DNA from: Cohaesibacter sp. ES.047
GTDB taxonomy: Bacteria; Pseudomonadota; Alphaproteobacteria; Rhizobiales; Cohaesibacteraceae
DNA length: 64,000 bases
Assembly: GCF_900215505.1 (NCBI RefSeq)
Contig: NZ_LT907844.1
Span: 3,302,001 to 3,366,000, forward strand
Reading direction: 5' to 3'
Part shown: piece by piece, positions 8,966 through 17,757 of the stretch
How the letters are laid out: every line of letters begins with the position of its first letter
Numbering within the stretch: position 1 is the stretch's first letter
Translations under genes and position numbers: made by a program
Notes under the pieces: generated by a model
What the model saw: only the letters and a program-made list of their open reading frames with translations
What the model was told of the DNA's origin: nothing
The model's database searches: none

Positions 8966-9385
8966 GGGGGGCTCCTCCCATCCGATAGCTGCGGAGGCTG
9001 GTCTCTATCAAAAGTTGGCCTCTCCGTTACTCACCAATCGCACAATAGAGAGGTATTGAAAAGCCCCGGCGGATATAATCCGCTGCATCGCGAAGTTGGA
9101 AAATTGTATAGTGAGCGCATTTCTGAGTGAGAGCATTTCTGTGCCAACTAGGTTGAGGAAGAAATCATTCGAATGGATCAAAGTGAGCGGAATGGCTTGA
9201 CGTGGCGAGCAAGAAGCGCTTCCATTCAGATCTACGCATCTTCCAGCCCACCAGACCCCAATTCCCCGCCGATTGCCTTTAACGAGAACCAAGGTGCCAT
9301 GTCGCAGTTGGCAAGATCTGGTTTGAGCGGTAAGTAAACAGACAAGACATGGCGGATCGCCGCCGATTAGTAAGGATGAGAAGCA
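8966..9385. other. Intergenic region between dehalogenase and aminotransferase
   Basis: These 420 bases separate two divergent genes, and I find no supported gene in them. A small inverted repeat GCGGAT-ATA-ATCCGC lies at 9069-9083. Promoters for both flanking genes are expected here. Confidence 0.5.
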
Positions 9386-10240
9386 ATGGCTGAGTTTTCC
9401 AAAACCTGGACTTGGTACAAGGGTGAGTGGCACGAAGGCAACCCGCCGATTTTGGGGCCTCGGTCCCATGCCTTCTGGCAAGGGAGCACTGTGTTTGATG
9501 GAGCGCGCTATTTCGAGGGCGTGATGCCCGATCTGGATCTCCATTGCGAGCGCATCAATCGCTCCTGTCTGTCGCTCGACATGAAGCCGACGATGAAAGC
9601 TGGCGAGATCATGGAGTTGGCTGCAGAAGGGGCTCAGAAATTTGGCGGCAATGCTGTCTATATCCGCCCGACCTACTTCGGGATCGGTAGCCTTGATAGC
9701 GTGATCAATGTCGACCCCGATGATGTCGAATTCTGCCTCACCATGTTCGACGCACCAATGCCGGATGCCAACAAGGGGGTGCGGGTCACGACCACCCGTT
9801 TCCGTCGTCCGACACCGGAAACCATGCCGACCACTGCAAAAGCATCCGGTCTTTACATCAACAATGCGCGCTGCCTGAGGGAAGCCAAGAGCAAGGGCTT
9901 TGACAACGCAATTGTCTGCGATATGCAGGGCAACGTCGCCGAGCTTGCGACGGCCAACTTCTTCATCGTCAAGGATGGCGTGGTCAAGACATCCGTCGCT
10001 AACGGCTGCTTCCTGAATGGGATCACCCGTCAGCGAACCATTCAGCTGCTGCGTGAGGCAGGCGAAACCGTTGTGGAATGCACCCTCACTCTTGAGGACT
10101 GCAAGGAAGCGGATGAAATGTTCTCGACGGGCAACTATTCGAAGGTCGTGCCGATCTTCGAATTTGACGAGCGCCAATACGATCACGGCCCGTTTGCCAA
10201 AAAGGCTCGCGAGCTATACTGGGAATTTGCCCACAAGTGA
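9386..10240 (+). CDS. ilvE: Branched-chain amino acid aminotransferase (class IV PLP enzyme)
   Basis: The 284-residue protein is a fold-type IV aminotransferase that interconverts Leu/Ile/Val and their 2-oxoacids. Residues seen: the start of the small domain (GSTVFDGARYFEG), the PLP lysine K152 in TTAKASGLYINN, the GNVAELATANFFIV cofactor motif, and NGITRQRTI. It is slightly shorter than E. coli IlvE (309), as is common for this alphaproteobacterial subgroup. D-amino acid transaminase or aminodeoxychorismate lyase are less likely alternatives. AAGGATGAGAAGCA precedes the ATG, and an intrinsic terminator follows. Confidence 0.85.
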   Translation: MAEFSKTWTWYKGEWHEGNPPILGPRSHAFWQGSTVFDGARYFEGVMPDLDLHCERINRSCLSLDMKPTMKAGEIMELAAEGAQKFGGNAVYIRPTYFGIGSLDSVINVDPDDVEFCLTMFDAPMPDANKGVRVTTTRFRRPTPETMPTTAKASGLYINNARCLREAKSKGFDNAIVCDMQGNVAELATANFFIVKDGVVKTSVANGCFLNGITRQRTIQLLREAGETVVECTLTLEDCKEADEMFSTGNYSKVVPIFEFDERQYDHGPFAKKARELYWEFAHK

Positions 10241-10270
10241 GGCTGCATTCGTGCGCGCTTTTGAGCATCG

Positions 10271-10297
10271 AAAGGGGAGCAGGGGCTCCCCTTTTTT
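10271..10297 (+). terminator. Rho-independent terminator of ilvE
   Basis: Arms GGGGAGC and GCTCCCC with an AGGG loop are followed by a T run. Confidence 0.9.
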
Positions 10298-10496
10298 ATG
10301 TCCTGTTATATGTCTTGGTCTTTCACACCCGGAGAAAATCTCATCAAAGACAATGCAAGCCAGTGCCTGCCCAGCTTTTGACATTTTGCTGCTTTAGGAC
10401 TCTGAGCGAACAATGACAAGCCAATCAGATCAGACCCGCTCTGATCAGATCAATGCCCGATTTTCTCAATGGGCATGGACCGTCAGGAGTCCGATA

Positions 10497-10844
10497 ATGG
10501 CCCCAAGAAGCCTCTCTTCGATTCTGATATTAGCAACTTTTCTCACAACCGGACTGACGCCATTCTCAGCTTTTGCGCCTGTTGCTCTGGCCAATGACCG
10601 GCCAAATCCGGAGCCGGCACGCTGCCTGTCTCTGGCACAGACAATCGGAGCCTCCCGCGTCTGGTGGGGTCAGCATATTGGTTACCGTGAACGCAGCGAC
10701 ATTTTTGAATGGGGACCTCGCAAGGAAACCTTCAACGATATTGGTTGCTTCCGCTCTCGCAAGGATTGTGAGGACTGGCTGTATTGGAAACGCACTGAAT
10801 ATCCGGAGTTTCGCATTGCCAAGCCATGCCGCAAAGGGCTTTAG
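10497..10844 (+). CDS. Small secreted hypothetical protein
   Basis: I do not recognise this 115-residue protein. It begins with a signal peptide (hydrophobic SILILATFLTTGL, probable cleavage after VALA), so it should be periplasmic or secreted. The mature part has four cysteines (in ARCLSL, GCFRSR, DCEDW, KPCRKG) spaced as if in two disulfides, and many aromatic residues. The ATG at 10497 is chosen because CAGGAG lies 7 bases upstream; the frame extends up to an ATG at 10413 without a better site. It lies alone between two terminators. Confidence 0.7.
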   Translation: MAPRSLSSILILATFLTTGLTPFSAFAPVALANDRPNPEPARCLSLAQTIGASRVWWGQHIGYRERSDIFEWGPRKETFNDIGCFRSRKDCEDWLYWKRTEYPEFRIAKPCRKGL

Positions 10845-10888
10845 CCTTGTGGTGATCGAGAGGATCAGGATATGACCCATAAAAGCGA

Positions 10889-10920
10889 AAACCCCGCCTT
10901 CGATGAAGGCGGGGTTTCTT
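10889..10920. terminator. Bidirectional terminator
   Basis: The hairpin AAACCCCGCCTT-CGAT-GAAGGCGGGGTTT has T residues on the right and A residues on the left. It can end the secreted-protein gene on the plus strand and sodB on the minus strand. Confidence 0.9.
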
Positions 10921-10959
10921 ATTTTGATAAGTCGGGCAGCAAACGGCAGCCCGAAATTC

Positions 10960-11559
10960 TTAGGATGCTGCTTCGAGCAGCTCGGCCACATATTCCCAGT
11001 TGACCAGATTGTCGAACCAAGCTTCGAGATATTTCGGCCGCGCGTTGCGGTAGTCGATGTAGTAGGAATGCTCCCACACATCACAACCAAGCAGCGGTAC
11101 ACCGCCGTGAACCAGCGGGTTTTCGCCATTCGGTGTTTTGGTAACAGCAAGCTTGCCGTCAACCAGAGCAAGCCATGCCCAGCCCGAACCAAACTGCGTG
11201 ATACCAGCGTTGATGAAATCTGCACGGAACTTGTCCATGCCACCCAGATCCGACTCGATCTTGGAAGCCAAAGCACCCGGCACGCTGCCTTCCTCAGCCA
11301 CAGGCTTCATCCATTTCCAGAAGTGAACATGGTTGAAGTGCTGAGCAGCGTTGTTGAACAGACCAGAGTTCTTGCCGTAGCTTTCCTTGACAATCTCTTC
11401 AAGGCTCTTGTCTTCCAGACCAGAATCCTGAAGCAGGTTGTTGCCGTTGGTTACATAGGCAAGATGGTGCTTGTCATGGTGATACTCGAGAGTCTCGGCA
11501 GACATGAAATCGCCAAGTGCATCGTAGGAATAGGGGAGTTCGGGAAGTTCAAAAGCCAT
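10960..11559 (-). CDS. sodB: Superoxide dismutase, Fe/Mn family
   Basis: The 199-residue enzyme converts superoxide to oxygen and hydrogen peroxide in the cytoplasm. Metal ligands are visible: the first His of LEYHHDKHH (H27), the His of HFNHVHFW (H77), and the Asp and His of DVWEHSYY. GSGWAWL and YRNARP are family signatures. The sequence is closest in pattern to the iron-type or cambialistic enzymes, and metal choice cannot be settled by eye. AAAGGAGA precedes the ATG. There is no signal peptide. A palindrome lies about 145 bp upstream. Confidence 0.95.
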   Translation of the reverse strand: MAFELPELPYSYDALGDFMSAETLEYHHDKHHLAYVTNGNNLLQDSGLEDKSLEEIVKESYGKNSGLFNNAAQHFNHVHFWKWMKPVAEEGSVPGALASKIESDLGGMDKFRADFINAGITQFGSGWAWLALVDGKLAVTKTPNGENPLVHGGVPLLGCDVWEHSYYIDYRNARPKYLEAWFDNLVNWEYVAELLEAAS

Positions 11560-11704
11560 TGAAAAATCTCCTTTTTAAAAAGGCAGCAGAAAACATCCAA
11601 GACAGGATGTTTGGAAATTGATGCATATCAAAATAGGTAGTTTCTATTCTGACAACAAGTGGTGGAAGGGCGTTTCCCCTTCGCAATTGTGATGACTTCA
11701 CAAT

Positions 11705-11720
11705 CGTTGTCATGACAACG
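11705..11720. promoter_or_regulatory. 16-bp perfect palindrome upstream of sodB
   Basis: CGTTGTCATGACAACG reads identically on both strands. It lies between sodB and the glycosyltransferase gene, both on the minus strand, so it may be an operator in the sodB upstream region. The TTGT-N4-ACAA core recalls GntR-family operators. No regulator gene is adjacent. Confidence 0.4.
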
Positions 11721-11777
11721 TCTGGCACCCCAAATGGTTCCAAGCGGTTGTGAAGAATTTCTCGGTCTGATGGGGCG

Positions 11778-12845
11778 TTATCGCGCTTCGCTCAACAACG
11801 TGATGAGACGCTGGTTAAACTCGTCGGGATCAAAATCTTCTTCCCGGATGCGCTCGAAGCAGGATTTTTTGATGCGTTTGATCTGGGGGCGGTCATCCAG
11901 CAGTTCCTGAAGCTGTACCGCGAGGGAAAAGGCATCATCGATGGGCACGATAGGGGCCACCATACCACCCTTCAGAATATCCATCGCACCGTTGGTACAA
12001 GTGGCAACGCAGGCTACCCCGGCGTCCATCATCTCGCATAAAGGCACAGAATAGGATGCTTCCGGTGCCGTCAGGCAATAGAGATCAATGAGGTCTGCCA
12101 TCTCCGAAGCGTTGAGAGGGCCCGTGAAGTCGATGAAGGGAGCTATTTGATCGGAAAGCTCCTTGAGCTCATGTTCTGTCGGTCCCGAGCCGACGATCAC
12201 GAAGCGTGTGTCAGGATGGCTCTGATGCAGCAGTTGCGCCGCATGAATGAACGTTCCAAGACCGTCTCCATCCACAAACGGACCACTGGTTCCGACCACC
12301 AGTGGCTTGTCGTCCTCGGCTGGTGGAACGGGCACGTCAAACTGCTGCCTGTAGGGATAGGGCAACACTTCAACGGGAACCGCATCGTCCAGAATGTGGC
12401 GGCCCAGATCTGATGCCCCCGAGGTGAGGGCGATCACTCTTTCGACTGACTGGAAGCCGTTGAACTGGTCGTTGTGGCACACGCCAATCACGCGGCGCGC
12501 GATCTGTGACAAGCCCCGACAGCCATAGGAATCATGCGCCAGTGCGATATCAAAGCGATAGCGGCGCGTGGCTGTAAGGATCGGCCACAGCTGTGGCGTG
12601 CGTTGCAGAAGCTTGCGGGAAAAGTCGGATACGGGGTGCATCAGCGCGCCATTATGCCGAGCTTTTTCTGCAAAGGGCGAGCCATTGGGTGCCATGATGG
12701 TCACATCGAAGTGACCTGACCTGTTCAGGTGATCAAGATAGAGATCGTAAGCGTCAAGGATGCTCGTATTGAAGCATTCGGGTGCAAAAAACAATAGGGA
12801 CTGGCGCGGCATTTCCGCTGCGACATCGCCATTACCATTGTTCAT
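11778..12845 (-). CDS. Glycosyltransferase, GT-B fold (GT4-like)
   Basis: The 355-residue protein has two Rossmann-like halves. The N-terminal half starts LLFFAPECFNTSILDAYDLY. The C-terminal half has LVVGTSGPFVDGDGLGTFIH, then RFVIVGSGPTEHELKEL, then FTGPLNASEMADLIDLYCLT and the acidic EASYSVPLCEMMDAG segment. This last is the GT4 EX7E-type region (E-A-S-Y-S-V-P-L-C-E), which contacts the sugar nucleotide. Acceptor and product are unknown. It stands alone, with no polysaccharide genes around it. Confidence 0.8.
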   Translation of the reverse strand: MNNGNGDVAAEMPRQSLLFFAPECFNTSILDAYDLYLDHLNRSGHFDVTIMAPNGSPFAEKARHNGALMHPVSDFSRKLLQRTPQLWPILTATRRYRFDIALAHDSYGCRGLSQIARRVIGVCHNDQFNGFQSVERVIALTSGASDLGRHILDDAVPVEVLPYPYRQQFDVPVPPAEDDKPLVVGTSGPFVDGDGLGTFIHAAQLLHQSHPDTRFVIVGSGPTEHELKELSDQIAPFIDFTGPLNASEMADLIDLYCLTAPEASYSVPLCEMMDAGVACVATCTNGAMDILKGGMVAPIVPIDDAFSLAVQLQELLDDRPQIKRIKKSCFERIREEDFDPDEFNQRLITLLSEAR

Positions 12846-13056
12846 TTGCCCTTGCCTCCGGCAGTCCTAGCGGTCCGGGGTGCGTGCGAATCTCGTTGGC
12901 ACGACCCGGCTGATTCCCGTAGTGATTCTATGACAGGTTTCGAGGTGCCCCGCAACATCACTTGCTTGGCTCCTCCATTTTAGGAAATGCCTTGAAGGGG
13001 AGCCGCTTCCGAGCCGGGCGACGTCCCCTTGATTGGCATGAAACGTAGCCCTGTTG

Positions 13057-15177
13057 TCAGAGCTTGCCGCTAATCTTCAGTGCAAAGGCATATTCGAGGG
13101 CCGTTTCCTTCAGGCGATCAAAGCGCCCGGAGGCACCCGCATGCCCGCTTTCCATATTGATCTTGAGCAGCAGGAGGTTGTCGTCGGTGCGGCGTTCACG
13201 CAATTTGGCAACCCACTTTGCCGGCTCCCAATAGGTCACGCGCGGATCCGTCAGGCCACCGACTGCCAGAATGGCTGGATAGTCCTGTGCGCTCACCTGA
13301 TCATAGGGGCTATAGGAATGAATGATCTTGAAATCATCCTCGGACGCAATCGGGTTGCCCCATTCTGGCCATTCCGGCGGCGTCAGCGGCAATGTTTCAT
13401 CAAGCATGGTCGTGAGCACATCAACAAAGGGCACCAGAGCCAGAATGCCGGAGAATAGCGATGGTTCCATGTTGGCCACGGCTCCCATCAGCATGCCGCC
13501 TGCAGATCCACCCTCGGCGACGATCTTGCCGCGTGACGTGAACTTCTCCTTGGCAAGAAACTCACCTGCAGAGATGAAATCCTTGAAGGTGTTGGTCTTT
13601 GTCTCACGCTTGCCATTCTTGTACCAGGCAAAGCCCTTGTCCTTGCCGCCGCGAATGTGCGCAGTGGCATAGACAAAGCCGCGGTCCACCAGAGACAGCG
13701 CCGAGGTGGAGAACCCCGCTGGAATGGAAATGCCATAAGAGCCATAGCCATAAAGCAGGCAGGGGGCAGATCCGTCGAGCGGCGTATCCTTGTGATAGAG
13801 CAGTGTCACGGGCACCTGCTCACCATCATGAGCCGGGGCCATCAGGCGGCGGGTGACATAGTCTTCCGGATTGTGCCCTGAAGGAACTTCCTGCTCCTTG
13901 CGCAACGTCCGGCTGCGACTGTTCATATTATAGTCGTAAGTGCGCGACGGGGTCGTCATGGACGAATAGGAAAAGCGGATTGTGTCCGTATCGAACTCGA
14001 GCGAGCCTTGCAAACCGAGCGCATAGGCTTCTTCCTCGAAGGCAATGGCGTGTTGCGCTCCATTGGTGACGTTGCGAATCTGGATACGCGGCAACCCATT
14101 GGTGCGCTCGATCCAGGCCAGATGGTTTTTGTAGATCCCATGGCTGAGAATGAGGCGTCCGGACTCATGGGGGACCAGATCCTGCCAGTGCGCGCGTCCC
14201 GGCTGATTGGGAGCGGCGGTGACCAGCTTGTAGTCTTCGGCATCATCGGCATTGGTCAGGATGTAAAGAACCCCCAGACCTTCATCGATGGAATATTCGA
14301 TTCCCGGTTCGCGCGGAGCCACAAGCTTTGGCTTGGCAGCATTGTCCTTGGCGTCAAGAAGATAGCATTCGCTGGTTTCGTGGTCGTGGCAATCGATGAT
14401 GATATAGTCACCGGACTGGCTTTCGCCGATCCCGACGAAGAAACCGGCATCGGATTCCTCATAGATGAGAGCATCGTTGCTTTGTTCGGTGCCGATCTCG
14501 TGGCGGTAAACCTTGCAAGGACGATGATTGTCATCGAGCAATGTGTAGTAGATGTGTGTGCTGTCGGCGCTCCACACGGTGCCGCCGGTTGTTCCCTCTA
14601 TGTGATCAGAAAGGTCTTCACCGGTTGCCAGATCCCGCACGCGAATTGTGAAGAATTCTGATCCCTTGAGGTCCACGGCCCATGCGAGCTTTGTATGGTC
14701 CGGGCTGTGGTCTGCGCCTCCGAGGCGGAAGAAAGCTTGTCCTTCTGCTTTCTTGTTGCCATCGAGCATGATCTGCTCATCGCCACCTTCGCGTGGTGCG
14801 CGCACGACCAGCGGATATTGCCCGCCCTGAACGAAGCGGTGGCTATAGCAGTAGGGACCATCAGGTGAGGGGACCGAGCTGTCATCTTCCTTGATCCGGC
14901 CCTTCATTTCTTCAAAGAGGCTGGCCTGCAGATCTTCCGTGTCCGACATTTCCTTGGTGGTATAGGCATTCTCGGCCTCAAGATAGGCTTCGATGTCCTT
15001 GTCCAGAACCTCGCGGCCCTTGTGCATGACCTCCTGCCAGTTGTCCGCACGGAGCCAGGCATAGTCATCATGCACTGTGATGCCGTGATGGCTGACGGAA
15101 GATGGGCGCTTGTCAGCGCGGGGCGCGTCTGAGGGGAAAGCAGCCCTTGTCTGGGCAGATGGATTGCTTGTGGACAT
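13057..15177 (-). CDS. ptrB: Oligopeptidase B (S9A serine peptidase)
   Basis: The 706-residue cytoplasmic prolyl-oligopeptidase-family enzyme cleaves after Arg/Lys in short peptides. The N-terminal half is the beta-propeller lid (from HGITVHDDYAWLRADNWQEV). The C-terminal alpha/beta hydrolase carries the nucleophile in AEGGSAGGMLMG and the catalytic His in ESGHAGASGRF. Length matches family members of about 690-710. The ATG at 15177 is preferred over a GTG two codons upstream. No signal peptide is seen. Confidence 0.93.
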   Translation of the reverse strand: MSTSNPSAQTRAAFPSDAPRADKRPSSVSHHGITVHDDYAWLRADNWQEVMHKGREVLDKDIEAYLEAENAYTTKEMSDTEDLQASLFEEMKGRIKEDDSSVPSPDGPYCYSHRFVQGGQYPLVVRAPREGGDEQIMLDGNKKAEGQAFFRLGGADHSPDHTKLAWAVDLKGSEFFTIRVRDLATGEDLSDHIEGTTGGTVWSADSTHIYYTLLDDNHRPCKVYRHEIGTEQSNDALIYEESDAGFFVGIGESQSGDYIIIDCHDHETSECYLLDAKDNAAKPKLVAPREPGIEYSIDEGLGVLYILTNADDAEDYKLVTAAPNQPGRAHWQDLVPHESGRLILSHGIYKNHLAWIERTNGLPRIQIRNVTNGAQHAIAFEEEAYALGLQGSLEFDTDTIRFSYSSMTTPSRTYDYNMNSRSRTLRKEQEVPSGHNPEDYVTRRLMAPAHDGEQVPVTLLYHKDTPLDGSAPCLLYGYGSYGISIPAGFSTSALSLVDRGFVYATAHIRGGKDKGFAWYKNGKRETKTNTFKDFISAGEFLAKEKFTSRGKIVAEGGSAGGMLMGAVANMEPSLFSGILALVPFVDVLTTMLDETLPLTPPEWPEWGNPIASEDDFKIIHSYSPYDQVSAQDYPAILAVGGLTDPRVTYWEPAKWVAKLRERRTDDNLLLLKINMESGHAGASGRFDRLKETALEYAFALKISGKL

Positions 15178-15271
15178 AATCACTCACTCTGAAAAACTGT
15201 CAGTATTGGCGCTACAGGTAAGGCAGTTGACGCACTTCTGCAAGGCCGGAAGCAAGAGACTGTCTGAAGCA

Positions 15272-15790
15272 TCAAACGGTAGCGCAGCTTGGATTGGGGT
15301 GTCGGTAAACAACATCTGCCGGATCGTGACGGGGCGCGTCGAAGTCCTGCACGGCCCCCAGACGCTCGGCCAGACGACGCGATCGCATGTTGTCTGCGCT
15401 GAGGTAGGTCACCAGTGTTGGGATGCCCAACTCGCAAAAGGCCCAATCGCGGATCGCACAAGCCGCCTCAAAGGCATAACTCTTGCCTTCCGCATGAGGG
15501 TAGACAAACCAGCCAAGCTCATGCTCGGGGAACAGAGGCCCCTGATTGAGACCGACTTGTCCCAGACACTGCCCGGTGCTTTTCTCATCGAACATCAGGG
15601 CACCATGACCCATGAGGACCCAAAGGGCGGTGTCATGGCAGAACATTCCCCACGCTTCACGCAAGTTGAACGGACCGCCCATGCCAACCGATCGATCACT
15701 TTGCATCATCTCGAAATAGGCAGGCCAGTCAGCCATTTCCATTGGACGAAGCACAAGTCGTTCGGTTTCAATCCGCGGTATGGGGGTCAT
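15272..15790 (-). CDS. GNAT acetyltransferase, RimJ/RimL type
   Basis: The 172-residue protein starts with the strand ETERLVLRPMEMADWPAYFEM typical of RimJ/RimL-like acetyltransferases. It has the paired strands GQVGLNQGPLFPEHELGWFV, and an acetyl-CoA region in which YPHAEGKSYAFEA replaces the standard Q/RGKGYA form. LSADNMRSRRLAERLGA is the terminal helix-strand unit. The start at 15790 has GAAGGCGAA upstream; an in-frame ATG at 15835 is possible. Substrate unknown: ribosomal protein N-termini, small amines or antibiotics have all been found in the family. Confidence 0.8.
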   Translation of the reverse strand: MTPIPRIETERLVLRPMEMADWPAYFEMMQSDRSVGMGGPFNLREAWGMFCHDTALWVLMGHGALMFDEKSTGQCLGQVGLNQGPLFPEHELGWFVYPHAEGKSYAFEAACAIRDWAFCELGIPTLVTYLSADNMRSRRLAERLGAVQDFDAPRHDPADVVYRHPNPSCATV

Positions 15791-15892
15791 GACACGTTCG
15801 CCTTCATTCTTGAGATTGCATTCTTCCCTGCACATGATAGCTATAGGTCAACTTTAAGGCATACGAAAGCGCAAACCCGAGGAGTTCCCCAA

Positions 15893-16228
15893 ATGCCCCA
15901 TATGGTGATCAATTATGCCCGTTCGATCGAAGCTGACATCGATCTGAATCACTTGATGCAGAAGGTTTTGGAAACTGCTGAAAAGACTGGCCTTTTCAGC
16001 CCGGAAGCCATTCGTGTGCGAGCGATTCCTGTGGATTACTATCATGCCTTGGGGGGCGGCAAGCCTTTCATCTATCTTGAAGCGAAATTGTTCTCCGGGC
16101 GTACCGAAGAGCAAAAGAAGATGATGGCAGATATGTTGCTCGATTGCATTGCTGGCATTGTCGATCCGTCCGTCGCCATCAGCGTCGAGCCCCACGACAT
16201 GGAAAAGGCCACTTACGTCAAGCGGTAG
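15893..16228 (+). CDS. 5-carboxymethyl-2-hydroxymuconate isomerase-like tautomerase
   Basis: The 111-residue protein belongs to the CHMI branch of the tautomerase superfamily, which uses the N-terminal proline as catalytic base. The second residue is Pro (MPHMVINYARS), so removal of Met exposes it. RVRAIPVDYYHALGGG and FIYLEAKLFSGRTEEQK follow the family. Length is near the usual 115-125. GAGGAGTTCCCCA upstream fixes the start at 15893. The homoprotocatechuate pathway genes are not nearby, so the physiological substrate is uncertain. The 3' end overlaps the convergent DUF3592 gene by 11 bases. Confidence 0.85.
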   Translation: MPHMVINYARSIEADIDLNHLMQKVLETAEKTGLFSPEAIRVRAIPVDYYHALGGGKPFIYLEAKLFSGRTEEQKKMMADMLLDCIAGIVDPSVAISVEPHDMEKATYVKR

Positions 16229-16736
16229 CTGACTTTGCCGTCTGTCGCTTGCGCAGGGAAACGATGAAAATCGCGAAACAGGTAATCCCGATGCAAAGCC
16301 CTGCAGATATGGCCTGCATCGGACCGATGGTATCAGATTTCATGATCACCGCCTCGGACGGATCCGCCGGATTGTAGTGAACGGTGACATTGGTGCCCTG
16401 TTTGAGATCCTCGATTTCGGTCTCTGCTACGCCTTTCAGCGTTCGCTCCTGTTGATGGCGCTTGATCTGGTTCCCGAACAGGAATGAGCCGTCCACTTCA
16501 TAGCGGTAGCGGATGGTGGGGCGATAGGTTTCGCCATCACTATTCGTGCCTTTGATGATCTCGACACCGCTTTCCATCACTTGACCTGGCGTACTCTTCC
16601 AGCCATCCGGGATTTGCGCCTCGGAAAGGCCGATGAAACCAAGGCCAGCATAGACAAAACCGCCAATGGCTATGGCGAGAAACAGAAAAGCCGCAAGACT
16701 GGGCGTGCGGCTGTTTGAAGTATTGGCGTCGGTCAT
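16218..16736 (-). CDS. DUF3592 membrane protein
   Basis: The 172-residue protein has two membrane segments, one near the N-terminus (SLAAFLFLAIAIGGFVYAGL) and one near the C-terminus (GLCIGITCFAIFIVSL). Between them is a roughly 80-residue external beta-rich domain with TPGQVMESGVEI, PTIRYRYEVDGSFLFGNQI and VTVHYNPADPSEAV, the signature of DUF3592. Function unknown. The ATG at 16736 is favoured because upstream residues look like leader; an earlier in-frame ATG exists at 16796. Confidence 0.85.
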   Translation of the reverse strand: MTDANTSNSRTPSLAAFLFLAIAIGGFVYAGLGFIGLSEAQIPDGWKSTPGQVMESGVEIIKGTNSDGETYRPTIRYRYEVDGSFLFGNQIKRHQQERTLKGVAETEIEDLKQGTNVTVHYNPADPSEAVIMKSDTIGPMQAISAGLCIGITCFAIFIVSLRKRQTAKSATA

Positions 16737-16864
16737 GGCGTCATCCAACTTATGGAAAAGATGGAGAGACCATACGCCTCTAGCAGTCAATTGCAAGAGG
16801 TGAGGCGGAGCGTTTTAGGCACCATCCAGAGCCTATTCCCCGGAGTCTATCCCTCTCAAAGACA

Positions 16865-16883
16865 AGCGGGCTTTTGGCCCGCT
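16865..16883 (-). terminator. Weak terminator hairpin after msrB
   Basis: Arms AGCGGGC and GCCCGCT with a 5-nt loop lie just after the msrB stop on the minus strand. The following tract is only moderately T-rich. Confidence 0.45.
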
Positions 16884-16889
16884 AAGCCT

Positions 16890-17291
16890 TCATGCGTTTT
16901 CGTCTGGCTCGAACTCCAGTGCAACCCCGTTCATACAGTAGCGAAGTCCGGTGGGCGCCGGCCCGTCATCGAAGACATGACCAAGATGCGAATCGCAATC
17001 AGAGCAGCGAACCTCGGTGCGCTTCATGAAAAGCTTGCGATCTTCATGTTCTGAGACAGCTTCATCATCCACAGGCGCATAAAAACTTGGCCACCCACTT
17101 CCGGATTCATACTTGGTTTCTGAACGGAACAGCTCCTTGCCGCAGCCAACACAATGATAGGTCCCGGTGCGTTTTTCAAAGTTGAGCGGAGATGTGCCTG
17201 CCCGTTCGGTGCCGTGCTGCCGGGTGACGTGAAATTGCTCGTCGGTCAGCGCTTGCTGCCATTCTTCGTTACTTTTTTCGATTTTGGTCAT
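16890..17291 (-). CDS. msrB: Peptide methionine-(R)-S-oxide reductase
   Basis: The 133-residue cytoplasmic enzyme repairs methionine-R-sulfoxide in proteins. Two CxxC zinc motifs (CVGC and CSDC) and the catalytic region [15 protein letters not shown], with the reactive Cys, are present, as is [10 protein letters not shown]. The start at 17291 is chosen because AGGAGG lies 6 bases upstream and [16 protein letters not shown] is a normal MsrB N-terminus. A TTG-initiated extension to 17369 is unlikely. It fits a stress-repair role alongside sodB. Confidence 0.95.
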   Translation of the reverse strand: MTKIEKSNEEWQQALTDEQFHVTRQHGTERAGTSPLNFEKRTGTYHCVGCGKELFRSETKYESGSGWPSFYAPVDDEAVSEHEDRKLFMKRTEVRCSDCDSHLGHVFDDGPAPTGLRYCMNGVALEFEPDENA

Positions 17292-17757
17292 ATCTGCCTC
17301 CTGAAAAGCGTGCTGCGAGCACCCATATCGATTGCACTGAATAGACGATTGCTCAATCGACACGGTCAAATGGGGTGATATCAGTATAGGCGGAATGTGG
17401 CAGCAAAAGGCTCGTCACAATCCGATTGGTAGTCAGGTGAGTGGTCTATATCTTATTAACCTCTCTATGGGGAAATTGGTATAGGTTTTGAGTCAAAATT
17501 CGATTAGAAGAGGGCCTTCGACTTATGCGAAAGTAGTACTTTTTGAGCGAATTTCATGCAGCGTTAGGTGGGGTTTCCACTACAGTTACATGAAGAAAAA
17601 AAAGGAATCGCATGTTTCATAATTGGCCTGAAATTGGAATTTCAGCGGGAATTTGGGAAAGCCTGCTGGAACCCAATGCGATTGAAAATCGCCTCGTAAT
17701 GCTGGCATAGACCGGCAATGCTTGGCCCAAACGATGAGCTGGATGGGGTTTTAACGC
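17292..17757. other. Intergenic region and leader of the antiporter operon
   Basis: These 466 bases separate msrB from the divergent mnh operon and hold no gene I can support. Two perfect inverted repeats lie near the operon: TGAAATT-GG-AATTTCA at 17629-17644 and GCGATT-GAA-AATCGC at 17678-17692. They could be operators or leader hairpins. Confidence 0.5.

Noticed and set aside
9197-9225. Possible sigma-70 promoter before ilvE
   Set aside because: TTGACG is present, but the sequence 17 bases later does not resemble a -10 element.
9008-10186. 392-residue open frame on the minus strand opposite ilvE
   Set aside because: It lies antisense to a clear aminotransferase gene, has no recognisable domain, and reflects the codon bias of the real gene.
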